Source: Pyrenula massariospora (lineage: Eukaryota; Ascomycota; Eurotiomycetes; Pyrenulales; Pyrenulaceae). From it: DNA of 64,000 bases. Below the pieces are notes generated by a model. That model made no database searches and was not told where the DNA came from. It was given only the letters and a program-made list of their open reading frames with translations. This document shows, one piece after another, positions 12,225 to 22,637 of this stretch. The position numbers and the translations under genes are program-made. Positions within the stretch are counted from its first letter, which is position 1; every line of letters begins with the position of its first letter. Location: positions 1,054,001-1,118,000 of the forward strand of contig JAGFMI010000001.1 in assembly GCA_021030905.1 (NCBI GenBank), read 5' to 3'.

Positions 12225-12932
12225 GACAGAAGATGGTGGGATGTGGAGGGCCCTGACCAAGGGAAGATGGAGGACTTTGTTGCAGCTCGGGGGACTTTTG
12301 GGTTGGACGAAAAATGCGAAGTTGTGCTCAAGTTAAGAGGTAAGTGGTAAGCTTATTTCTGGGAATTGGCAGGTCCACGAGGATCTTATCTGGCGCCGGA
12401 CAGAGGGATCCAGAGGAACTAGGCTGGGTACCGCACCTACAAAGGGTTGAGGGGTCGTAGTGAAAAAGATACAAAGAATTCGCCTGAAGCTCTAAGGAGT
12501 AATCCGCACGTCGTAGATAATTGCAAGGCGCACCTTTATCTCTCCGGCGGCCGCCAGGAAGTTGACCGAAGATCTAGGTGGCTGAGTGGAAAGGGTTAAG
12601 CGTAGGAAAGATCCCTGGGCGGTCAGGCCTTTCGGTCTTCAGCCTCGTCTAACTTCATTGCCTACTATTCGTTTCGGAGACACACCTTGAGGTGTGGTGG
12701 GCCTGCAGGGCTGTTCGGGTCACGGACTCCGCCGCACCGGCTTGCATTATCTCGACTTCAATATCACCGAAAGGAGGATGCTTGACAATCCCAGAGCGAT
12801 TCCCATTAATGCAAGCCAGATATTACAAGTTGGTATCAGCGAAGCGACGTTGCAAACCAACGGTCTTTACATCATTAACAAAGCCGGCAGGGGCTTTGCG
12901 CTAGACCACCTTACTTCCCACAAAGGCGGCCA
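12225..12932. other. Spacer between citrate synthase and YHM2
   Basis: About 700 bp holding the 3' end of the citrate synthase gene and the promoter of YHM2, both leftward. A plus-strand frame at 12694-13005 runs antisense into the last citrate synthase exon and looks like chance. Confidence 0.5.
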
Positions 12933-14558
12933 CTACAGAGAGGCTCCTACCAGTTTTGCATACGCTGCAGTGCTGAAAGATTTCGGACGTTCGATCGGCG
13001 CTTGATGAAGTTAGCCAGGCCATTCAAAGGGCTGCGTCTGATGACCTACCTCCAAGAGCGCGATCAATGATCAGCTGAGGCAGCACACCTAGAGCTCGAG
13101 AAACCCCGAAAAGTACAGTGTAGTAGTTGGCTTCAGTCAAACCATAGTATTGTAGAAGGACACCAGAGTGCTGTGCGGTATCAGCTGCTGCTCGACAAAA
13201 ATCACAATGAAAACCTACCGCATCGACGTTGGGATATGGGTTCTTGGTCTTGCCGTGCTCGGTCAGGACGCCGGGGGCAATTTTGTAGACCTGGCTGACA
13301 AGATTGAACATGGGGTCATCGGGAAGTTTTCGAAGAGCAAATTCGCGTTGTGACACATAACGAGGGTCGGTCTTCCGAAGCACAGCGTGGCCATAGCCGG
13401 GAACCACTTGACCGGAGTTCAAAGTACTCCAGAGATAATCTGTTATTGCCTTGTCGCTGAGGTCGTTGCCAATAGCTTTCTTCATCTTTTGTAGCCAATT
13501 CAAGACTTCCTGGTTAGCACTGTGACACAGAGATTAGTACACCCGGTTTAGAAGACAGAGAGGGGATTCCCACAGTCCATGTAAAGGACCCGCCAGCCCG
13601 TTCAGCCCAGCAGCCAGGGAGAGCATAGGAGAGCTCAATGCGCTGCCAACAAGGTGTGTTGTGTGTGCGCTGACGTTTCCACCCTCGTGATCAGAATGGA
13701 TGGTGAGGTAGAGGCGCATCAGTTCTACGAAGTCCTTGTTCTCGCCAAAGCCCAATGCATTAGCTAAATTGAAGCCATAGTCCTTGTCCTTCTGAACAGG
13801 AGCCACTTTGCCATCCTTGAATACGTTGCGGTAGATCTTGGCCGCAATTGTGGGCAGCTTGGCAATCAAGTCCATAGAGTCCTCAAAAGTATAGCCCCAG
13901 TAATCTTTTTTATTCATGCCTTTTGCGTATGCCTGAGCAAAGGCAGACCCCCGTTCCAATGCGGTGACCGCGATTGAGAATTGAGCCATAGGGTGCATGT
14001 CGTTGGGACATCGGTCAATTAGATCTGCAACATAGCTCGGAAGATCGGACCGAGCAGCCCATTCCGCAGAGAGGTCTCGGACTTGTTGCTCACTAGGCAC
14101 CTCTCCAGTAAGCAGCAGCCAGAAGAGACCTTCTGGAAGAGGCTCTTCCCCACCAGGAGCTTTCGGTAAGAGCTGTTGACATTCTGGAATGGTTTTCCCT
14201 CTGAAGCGGATACCCTCCTCGGAATCAAGGACAGACCCTTCCCAGACCAGCGCCTTGATACCACGAGCGCCCCCGTATACTTGGTCTAGGGTGACCTCTC
14301 CGACAACTTTCGATCCGTAGTCTTTTCGGAGCTTTTTCACCTTCTCAATTTCACCAGGGAGCTTCGCAGCGAAAACCTCTTTCAAGGACTATGAAGAGTC
14401 AGTACCGGGCAAAATGTTGGAGTCATTGTGAGTCTTACCGGGGCCTTTGCGGAGCTGTAGCATCGAAATCCGTTAAAGGCTGCTGATTGGACCACTGGCT
14501 TCGAAAAGAGAGAGCTAGATCGAAGCATAGAGCTTCCAAGCCTTAACGAGGAGGACAT
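12933..14558 (-). CDS. cit1: Mitochondrial citrate synthase
   Basis: Five exons (14558-14439, 14388-13574, 13519-13219, 13170-13050, 13000-12933) give 474 residues. The enzyme condenses oxaloacetate and acetyl-CoA to citrate in the matrix. The first ~36 residues are Ser/Arg-rich without acidic residues, a typical import presequence ([18 protein letters not shown]). Active-site elements are all present: [14 protein letters not shown] (His310), [15 protein letters not shown] (His356) and PNVDAHSG (Asp411). The C-terminus carries the expected [12 protein letters not shown]. The fourth exon is separated from the third by a 48-nt phase-0 intron with no stop codon, directly after the catalytic NVDA. 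It is divergent from the Seb1 gene and upstream of YHM2. Confidence 0.96.
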
Positions 14559-15423
14559 GGTGGTATGGGGGAGAAGAGGAAAGAAGGGGAAGGGAAATAA
14601 TTAGGTTAGAAGAGAAGATGATAGCTTTCTCAATGGATGATGTTGGGAGAGACGGGGAGCTGGGGCAAGCTACTCGGTAAAAAAGCTCGAAAATTGGCGC
14701 GGGACCGGCGAATATGACGGAGAGGAAAGGCCCGGAAACCCCACCGGCGGCGGCCAGCTAACTGTTCATTCCTTACACTCCGATTTTCTCATTCCGCAAG
14801 ACACCTACTCAACACTCAGCATCGTAAGCAGCGTTGGGGCTGGATGCTCGAGCTCTTCTGCTTCCAACATCCCTTATCCGGACTGCCTTGACTTCTTTGA
14901 TGCTCTTGTGAATTGGCTTGATTGGTTGGCTCAAGTGTCGACCAGCACCCGGACTATCACGTGACCTCTAGCTGAAACCAGCCTAGGCCGAGTGCAAAAA
15001 CCGCGACTCCTCACCTCCGCCTCTCTCCCATTCACCACCAACCTTCCATCCTTATTCACCTCATCAACATTCAACCTCGACTCGCCTTGTCATCATCCTG
15101 CCGAACAGTAATCTTGCTCTCGTCACTAGATACGTACCCACCTGTTCTTTAAAAGAGATCATTAGCCGTGGTCGTGGTGCACGTAAACTTGCGTTGGGGC
15201 TCTAGAATTTACGGTCGCAGTTTTTCTCCTAGTTTTCTGTAGTGACGCGATTGCCACACACACGACAGACTCGACGGCTTCTATCGCGACATCCGGCGGC
15301 TGGACACCAAGAGTCTCTCATCCACAGATCTTTCTAGGATAGTCTGTACGTTTGACTAGCTTCGCATCATCGACGCAGTATTCAGTATTCCGTTCCACCA
15401 GCGCGTGGCTGCTCCTGTGCGCC
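14559..15423. promoter_or_regulatory. Divergent promoter region of citrate synthase and Seb1
   Basis: About 865 bp lie between the start codons of two divergent genes. The part near Seb1 is rich in CT and CA tracts, as in many filamentous-fungal core promoters. No coding sequence is recognised. Confidence 0.55.
14912..14925 (-). promoter_or_regulatory. Paired CCAAT boxes
   Basis: On the minus strand the sequence reads CCAATCAAGCCAATT, two CCAAT cores 4 nt apart, about 355-365 nt upstream of the citrate synthase ATG. CCAAT is the binding site of the fungal Hap2/3/5 (CBC) complex, which controls respiratory genes. Function is inferred from sequence only. Confidence 0.35.
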
Positions 15424-17937
15424 ATGTCTTCCGCTGCAATGGAGTTAGACACGTACTTGCAGTCCATGCTCAATCTTAAGGCGCCTGGTGTCTCGGGGAG
15501 CAAGATTAATAGCATCACTTCTCTATGTACAGCCAACGTGCAGGTATGCTCTTACTGCTGACCTTTAGCATGAGACAAGAGGCTAATGAATCTCCTTCCC
15601 ATAGTCTGAGTCCGTTCTGATCCAGAAGATCTACCTCCACTTCAAGAAAGCGCCAGGCACACACAAGTTGGGGGTACTATATGTCGTAGACTCCGTAACC
15701 CGACAATGGGTAGACCAGGCTCGCAAGACTGGGCAGAATCCTGGTCCTGGTGCTCCTGATGGTACCTTTGCTGCTGGTGTGCATAGAGTGACCGAACTCC
15801 TCCCCGTTTTGATGAACGACATCATTAGCTCTGCTCCCGAAGAACAAAAGGTACGCTCTAGACATAAAGAACTTGCGGTTCTACCATCTTAAATGTGTTA
15901 CATCTCTCCAAGGAAGAATATCCAGAACATCCTTTCTCTGTAATTCCGATCATTTAGCTTTTTGAGGAAATTAGAGCTTGACTTACAAATGATCCCGTCC
16001 AGATAAGAATCAAAAAACTGGTTGATATTTGGGAGCGAGGAAACACGTTTCCTGCTCCAATACTCGCTTCGATTAAGGAAAAATTAGATGCACCAAGTAA
16101 GCCATTCCTGCCACCACAGCGTGTCTGATTATAGGAACTTGAAAGGGGGGACCTTAGACGAGATTCTGACATTGTATGTGTACTTTAGACCAAAGCACGA
16201 CACCCATTGGTTCTCCAGGTCCTGAAGCTACTTCATTCTTGCCAGGAGAGCAAAGTCAGACCCATCCAGCGCCAGCCCAGAACACCTCGGCGATCCTAGC
16301 GACTTTGGCCAAGATGGCTGAGCAGAATTCATCAGCACCGACCGCTTCTGCACCTCCAGGACAAGCTAGTTTGAACAGTATGATAGGCACACAGATTGCA
16401 CCTCCACAAGTACCACCGTCTGTAGACCAGGCTGCGTCTGCGGCGAATGGGCAGGCCGTAAATCCGCTGGGGGCTCTTCTTGCAGGTATAAGTAACGGTG
16501 CAAATCAGAGTCAAGCCGCTCCTGCTCCTCCACAGCCAAATGTTCTGGCGTCGCTTCTGCAGGGTCAGGCTCCCGCTCAAGCTCCTCCCCCAAATGCGTC
16601 GTCTGTTAGTACAGACACCCTCCAGCAGGTTCAGTTATTACAGCTTCTCATACAGCAGGGCATTCCGCAAGAACAATGGCCGACGGCCTTATCTATTCTC
16701 ACTGCTTCCAATACTAATCCTACTGCTCCCAATCCTAATCTTGGTGGCCTTGCAAATTTTGGCCAGCCAGCACCTAATGCTTGGGGTAGTGGGCATCTTG
16801 ATTCCGCACGTGATCGAAATGAATACGGTCGCTCTCCCCCTGGTGGGTATCGACGCGGACGCTCTCGATCTCCAGACTGGGAGAGACGACGCGATCGTTC
16901 TCCGCCCCAACGTCGTGATAGTCCAGTGTACGGTGCATATCACAAGGACTCCCCTGGGCGTAATCGTGGTGGTGATAGAGACGGACGTGGGCGAAACAAT
17001 TATCGGCAGAGAAGCCCTCAGGGTGGACGTCGCCGCAGCCCCAGTCCCCGTAAAGATCAAGCTTTACCACCTCCTGGACCAAAGAGCATAGAATGGGACT
17101 ATTCCATGGGTCCCGGGATGATGAAGGTGCTCAGCCGTACACTGTTTGTTGGCGGGGTGACATCGTCCGAGGCGCACCTCAGGTCCCTCTTCTCCAACTA
17201 CGGCCTTGTTCAGACGTGCATCGTCAATATTGACAAGCGACATGCATTTGTGAAAATGATTGATCGAAAAGATGCCATTTCCGCTCGAGATGGGATGGAG
17301 CAATATAAGGCTGGAGACATGCAGCTACGGGTGAGTTTTGAGGTCGGATCTCGTGCCAAGAAATGTCCAAACTAACCTAACTTGCAGACCCGATGGGGTG
17401 TGGGCTTTGGTCCCAGAGACTGCAGCGACTACCAAACCGGTATCAGTATCATTCCCATCGAGAGACTGACCGATGCGGATCGTAAATGGATGCTCACCGC
17501 TGAGTATGGCGGCACTGGCGGCCGACCAATCGAGGCAGGCATGGTTGTGGAAGAACCCGACATTGAGATCGGAGCAGGTGTATCGTCCAAAGGTATGTCG
17601 AATTTCGTTCTTTGTTCTGGCTTAACCGCCGTCCAAAGTGCCTCGTCTCATTCTTCTATTTGCAGCTATCAGCCGGCGCATGGCAACTGACCAAGGTGGC
17701 AAACGCGGCCCACAGTCCTCTCGCGGCGGCAACAGTGGATCAAATCGTAATGACCGTTTCCGACAACACCACGACGATCGAGACGGATACGGGAACGCCA
17801 ATCAGCACAGTCAAAAGCAAGATGTGTATCAAGCGTCGAACAACACTATCGCTCCTGCGGTTCCTAATTTCGGCTTTGGTTTCAACATGGCAAATTTTAA
17901 TCCGGGTTTTTTGGCCGGTAGCGGGGGGCCAAATTAG
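15424..17937 (+). CDS. seb1: Seb1/Nrd1-type RNA polymerase II CTD-binding termination factor
   Basis: Six exons (15424-15543, 15605-15850, 16003-16096, 16189-17330, 17388-17592, 17666-17937) give 692 residues. Residues ~1-155 form a CTD-interacting domain (YLQSMLNLKAPGVSGSKI, KLGVLYVVDSVTRQW, IRIKKLVDIWERGNTF). A long Gln/Pro/Ala/Asn-rich linker follows, then an Arg/Ser/Asp/Gly-rich stretch (RRGRSRSPDWERRRDRSPP). Next is an RRM with RNP2-like LFVGGV and RNP1-like RHAFVKM, followed by the conserved extension WGVGFGPRDCSDYQTGISIIP seen in S. pombe Seb1 and yeast Nrd1. These proteins read CTD phosphorylation and RNA motifs to direct transcription termination. The C-terminus is Gly/Asn/Gln-rich and ends NFGFGFNMANFNPGF. 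Confidence 0.9.
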
Positions 17938-19483
17938 TCGCGTTCAAGCCCTTACCTTTCCAACTGGTGCACTTTCTTTGACAATCGATCCGTCTGGCGT
18001 TGTGACAGCACGCATTTTGTGGCGTTGAGCAAGGGTGTCCACTGAGATCAAAAGGGCTAAGGGCGCTTGTCTAGTTTCTGACTTTTCATAAAGTCTTAAA
18101 GGCTTTCTTCTCCTTTCTACCTACTCTTCTGAAAGCTTCTTTCAAGGCTTCTGACAAATACGAAGGGCGTAGTCAGTGCCTATTGTATTCAGTGCCTCAG
18201 TATGTACTCAAAGGATACGTCGTAATACTTCCATCGGCGTTGATATATCATTCTCCAAACATGAATGTACTGCACCTATGGATCTGAAATGAAGGATCAA
18301 AGCCCTTGATTTCCACTTAGCTAAGCTTCCAAGCGATTATTCTCACACAGAATGTCTCTCCTAAGACTGGTCCAATTATAACAAGTTCCACGTCCCCTAC
18401 ACTAACTACCTAGGTTACTAACCTCATTTGCAGCCTAATATAGTCATGCTCACTCTTTCGATCTATTCACAAATTGCTTACCGAGTAGAAATTGTGTTCA
18501 CATGCCTTTAAATGCTGAAAGGGAACAAAGAACCGCTAGTATCAGTGATCACGGGCAAAAATGCGGCAGCCGAGCGAACAAAACAACGTAGCAGTAAAGT
18601 ACACATGTATAGTTCAGACCGATGGACGAAATCCTCGCACGCAGATTTAGGAAACCATACTCTCTAGGTTTGTTGAGCGAAAGCAAATCAAACGTCCCTT
18701 TCACGCAGAAGCCGAATGGCTGAAAATCTCTACAGCGAACCTTTGTGGCTGCATCGGGCGGATGGAATCGTTGTCCATGCCAAAGACAAGGGACATAGCG
18801 GGAGGAAAACAGTCGAATGCAAGACAGTTCTTCGTCTTGTCCACAGCGCCACTCGCCTTGATCAATGTCGCCGTGTGAGACCTTGATCGGCGCTCCTCGT
18901 ACCTGCGATACCCTGTGGAAAAGTACCTGAGATATTATGGCTATGAATGTGGACGGGAAGAAAAGAGAAAGGTCCGCGAGCTTATCAGTAACGAGGGAAG
19001 AAGAAACAACGGGCACAGCATCCTTCGCGGAGTGAAGTTGAGGCATGATAGAATCAGGTGAAACAATGCTGTCCAGGCAAGAAATCGAGGGCGAGGAAGA
19101 ATGCGGCAATGGCAATAGGATTCAAGCATGCCAATCGTCCATTATTTGCTGTAAAAGCGCACATGTAGAGTCTGCGCCCCTCCATCCAATGAACAGAATC
19201 TAGAAAACTTCGACAAAAATCCCTAGCTCCCATCGAATCCTGGCCGCTGGTGCGGAAAACTGGCCTTGTCCTCTATTGAGATTGTGGAAGCAAAGTCTGA
19301 GCAAAGCTGAGCTGAATTGAGGCACGCACTCGAGCCCTACCCGGCACTGGTTTGAGTTGCCCAGCTTGACTTAGCCAACGTCTCGCCACCCTCAACACGC
19401 TCACCATAAGACAGCAATGACCATGTAGGATGCAAAACCAACCCCAACGCCGTAAGCATTGAGCACTCCCAATCTTGATGAAT
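17938..19483. other. Intergenic between convergent genes
   Basis: 3' flanks of the Seb1 and Ypt1 genes. A 188-codon minus-strand frame at 18549-19115 is the longest here, but it has no known motif and probably lies in or beyond the Ypt1 3' untranslated region. Confidence 0.45.
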
Positions 19484-20444
19484 CTAGCAGCATCCGCCTG
19501 CAGAACCTGACTGAACCCCTTGACCCTGTCCGACTTGTACAGTTGGCTTGTTGTTGACAGTTGTCGTTCCCATCCGCTCTTTGATCTGGCGGGCCATGGT
19601 CAAGAAGGCTTGTTCGACATTATTGGCATTTTTGGCCGAGGTTTCAAGGAAAGGAATGCCGAGGCTGTCGGCAAACTCCTAGTGGCACAAATATCAGATG
19701 TTGATTAAAGAGACAATCATCAGTCTTCTGGAACAGCATATACTTACTTTTGCCACAGTGTAGTCTACGACCTTCTTATCTGCCATATCGGACTTGTTTC
19801 CGACCAAGAGCTTGTTAACACCCTCGGTAGCGTAGCGGTCAATCTCTTGCAGCCATTGCTTAACATTGTTGAACGAGTCCATATCGGTCACATCATAAAC
19901 GACGCAGATACCATGAGCACCTCGATAGTATGAGGATGTGATGGTTCGGAATCGTTCTTGGCCAGCTGTGTCCCACTAAATCGTACATTAGCAGTGCTTA
20001 AAGAGTGCTGGTGAGAAGGCGTACAATTTGAAGCTTGACAGTCTTGCCGTCCAGCTCGATGGTTCGAATTTTCTATCCAGTATCAGTATCAACCTTAGGT
20101 CTCCACGCTATTTGGCACGCTTTCTGGGCCGAGACATACGAAGTCCACTCCAATCGTAGAGATGTATGATTCTGTGTAGGTGTCATCGGCAAATCGAAGT
20201 AGCAGACAAGACTTTCCGACTCCAGAGTCTCCGATGAGCAGAAGCTTGAATAAATAGTCGTATCTGTTGGATCTGTGATTTAGCGGCTGTCGGGGGAAGA
20301 GGCAAGTTGTGTGTGTGCGATGCGGCCCATAAGAGCAGGACAAAAGTACTCTGCGCAAAGATTAGCTCATGTGCAATGAGTGGTTACCGTAGATGGACGG
20401 AGGAAAGGGTAGCTGTTCTGGAGGACATACTACTCAGGATTCAT
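19484..20444 (-). CDS. ypt1: Rab1-family small GTPase Ypt1
   Basis: Five exons (20444-20434, 20263-20140, 20072-20025, 19975-19748, 19678-19484) give 201 residues. The first exon has only 11 nt, and its donor is fixed by the need to make the family N-terminus [22 protein letters not shown]. All GTPase motifs are present: P-loop GDSGVGKS, effector region [42 protein letters not shown] and ETSAK. The C-terminus ends GGCC, the double-Cys geranylgeranylation signal. Ypt1/Rab1 controls ER-to-Golgi vesicle tethering and autophagosome formation. Confidence 0.96.
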
Positions 20445-21222
20445 GTTGGGCGACAGTCAACAGACACTCCAGGGGAAACAGTAGGCTCGATAACGACTCG
20501 CAGGTTGTCGTGGTCGGAGTAGTAATCTATAGGATCTAGGTTCTTGGGAAAGAGAGGGTCGTCAACGATGATTAGGCTGATCTCTTGCTGGAAGAAGAAA
20601 GGCAGAAAGATCGAAATGGCACGGACGAAACATGTCAGCGAGCCTTGAACGCAACACTTTTCCTGTTTGGTGATAGTGGCTGGGCAACCCATGACAGCGG
20701 GCAGATCATCTTCACACAAACGCCCATCTGATCCAGCCTTCGCTCATGCAGGTACAAATGACCGTCGCAGATGAGAGAGAGGGGCAAATCCAACTTGAAA
20801 ATCTCTTGTGGACAGGTGCTAGGATTTATGACCGACATTTCTATTCCTTCGTCGAGAGGCTCTCAATACAAGCCAGCGGAATATTCAACTCTGAAAGAGC
20901 CGCGTGCGACTTGGTATTTTACAACTGTATGCCGGCTTCAAGAACATCGGCTGCAATTGCAATAATCCTAAACTACTCTTGAAGAGCTCGTGTCCAACCA
21001 ATTTATAGTTTCCGCCACCGATTGTTCTCCTTGTTCTCGACAGATGGTGACCTTCTGATCAGTGACTGATGCAAGTTCCCATCTGCTAATAATCAGAGTG
21101 CGGGGCTTTAAATCTGAGAGAGGGCCAGCACTGCACGTAGACCAGCAAACTCACCAACCCTCACCCCCACCCCATTGCACTCCTTTTCTACCCCTAGCTG
21201 TGAGAGATGGCCGAGATCTCTC
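20445..21222. promoter_or_regulatory. Divergent promoter region of ypt1 and the KPWE-domain gene
   Basis: About 780 bp separate the two divergent start codons. Short frames inside it have no recognisable content. CT-rich tracts precede the rightward gene at 21150-21220. Confidence 0.45.
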
Positions 21223-21951
21223 ATGGCCACCGAAGACTCTCCCTCCATCTCTTCCGATGGGTCTCCCTTCTTCCATGCCCTATCCCGCTATGACTTCTCC
21301 TCCGATCGGGATTTCCAAAGTGGTCTCTCATCCATCCTAGGGCATGCAGACTCCCCAGCGTCTCCCGAAGAACATTCCCAGCAGCCCGATCTGATACTTC
21401 AGGCTCAATGTTTCTACTACACACGGAAACAAAATCTCTCCTCCCCAATAGACTGGGTGGCGTATAAGTCGTACCTAGAGACCCGCCATCTGTCGTCCTC
21501 ATCCGTCTCAAACGGGCCGTCAGAAGCGGAAGGTGGACAAAGTACATCCACGATAACTCCCGCGCCTCCTCCCGCTACGACCACTTCCACCTCAAATACG
21601 GACTCTCCACCTCCACCGCCTTACCCTCTATCCTTCAACCGCATAATCGACCTAATCTCCCGCAACGAGCCCATCCCTGGGATCGAGCAAATTCCCGATA
21701 CAGTAATCTCTGCCGATATCTCGCAGCCTAGCGCGGTGCCGAAGAGAAGGAAACCGTGGGAGAAAGAGTCTGAACCGGGAGAAGAGGAAAGTGAGGACCA
21801 TGGAACTAGGACTGCCTTCAATGCAGGGCAGACGAGAGGGGAAGGAATAGCAGATCAGAGAGTAGGATTTGGAACGGCGGAGCAGATAAGCACTAGGGGA
21901 GGTCGGCAGGTGAATGGAGTAGATGAAGGGGGTTTTGAAGAGTGCCCGTAA
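21223..21951 (+). CDS. Pex39-like protein with PEX14-like KPWE domain
   Basis: Single-exon gene of 242 residues. The diagnostic region is near residues 130-180: PPPPYPLSFNRIIDLI, then EPIPGIEQIPDTV and finally RRKPWEKE, with the KPWE box at 177-180. This is the KPWE domain named from PEX14-like proteins. It is also the core of the recently described peroxin Pex39 (yeast Yjr012c, human C6orf226), which helps Pex7 import PTS2 cargo. An upstream segment (LILQAQCFYYTRKQNLSSPIDWVAY in two parts, residues ~56-80) also looks conserved-like. The rest is Ser/Thr/Pro-rich and acidic, probably disordered. I chose this ATG because it opens an acidic/Ser-rich N-terminus of normal type; an in-frame ATG lies 16 codons upstream. 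Family assignment is strong; the Pex39 role is inferred from the family. Confidence 0.75.
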   Translation: MATEDSPSISSDGSPFFHALSRYDFSSDRDFQSGLSSILGHADSPASPEEHSQQPDLILQAQCFYYTRKQNLSSPIDWVAYKSYLETRHLSSSSVSNGPSEAEGGQSTSTITPAPPPATTTSTSNTDSPPPPPYPLSFNRIIDLISRNEPIPGIEQIPDTVISADISQPSAVPKRRKPWEKESEPGEEESEDHGTRTAFNAGQTRGEGIADQRVGFGTAEQISTRGGRQVNGVDEGGFEECP

Positions 21952-22637
21952 ACATCGTCCAGAGAGATTCGATCGTGACTAAAAGCCTTCAACGAGTGTG
22001 TATTCATCTATAGCTAGGTAGGTGCTAGGCTATCTGAAGTTTACTAAACGTATCTGTTTCCGAAAAGAAATGTTTTGCCACGGTTTGATAGGCATAAAAG
22101 ATGCTCGCTTTTCTCATTCTTCAAAAACCCCTGCCACCATGCGCATCGCATTAGGATCATGTTCGTGTGCATCAGCTGGTCGCCCTGGTAGGTTGGAAAG
22201 GCCCCGGAAAACTCGGCCATAGGTAATAGCATATGCAAGGATTTTTGAATGATGGGATACATGTGAGTGAAAACTAAAATGGATCAAGACGTTTTGCAAG
22301 AAGAATCGTGTGCCAATGGTGTAGAGCTCCAGCCAGCCAAAACCAACGAATGTTCAGCTTAGCCTTCGTACAGGCGGCTGTCGCGGCTGGCTGTGCCTTT
22401 CAAGTGGTATTCCAAGCATGGGCAGGGTGACCCTATGCGCCTTGACATAATCTAGAATACGTCCAGTTCCACAGCAGATGTCGAATAAGTGAATGAAATG
22501 GTAGTAGACACTGCACCCTCAGGAAAGCTGTGTACAGAGCCTCAGATAACACGTCGGCGAGAACAGGAAGGCGATGACTGACTCCGGGAAAAAGTTTTAC
22601 CCGAGGGCTGCTTCTAACCCAGTGATATGTTCTAGCG
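21952..22637. other. Intergenic between convergent genes
   Basis: 3' flanks of the KPWE-domain gene and the Pumilio-family gene. No supported coding content. Confidence 0.5.

Noticed and set aside
12694-13005. Plus-strand frame of 103 codons
   Set aside because: It runs antisense into the last citrate synthase exon and has no known motif.
18549-19115. Minus-strand frame of 188 codons downstream of ypt1
   Set aside because: No family resemblance and no conserved-looking pattern. Most likely chance in a 3' flank.
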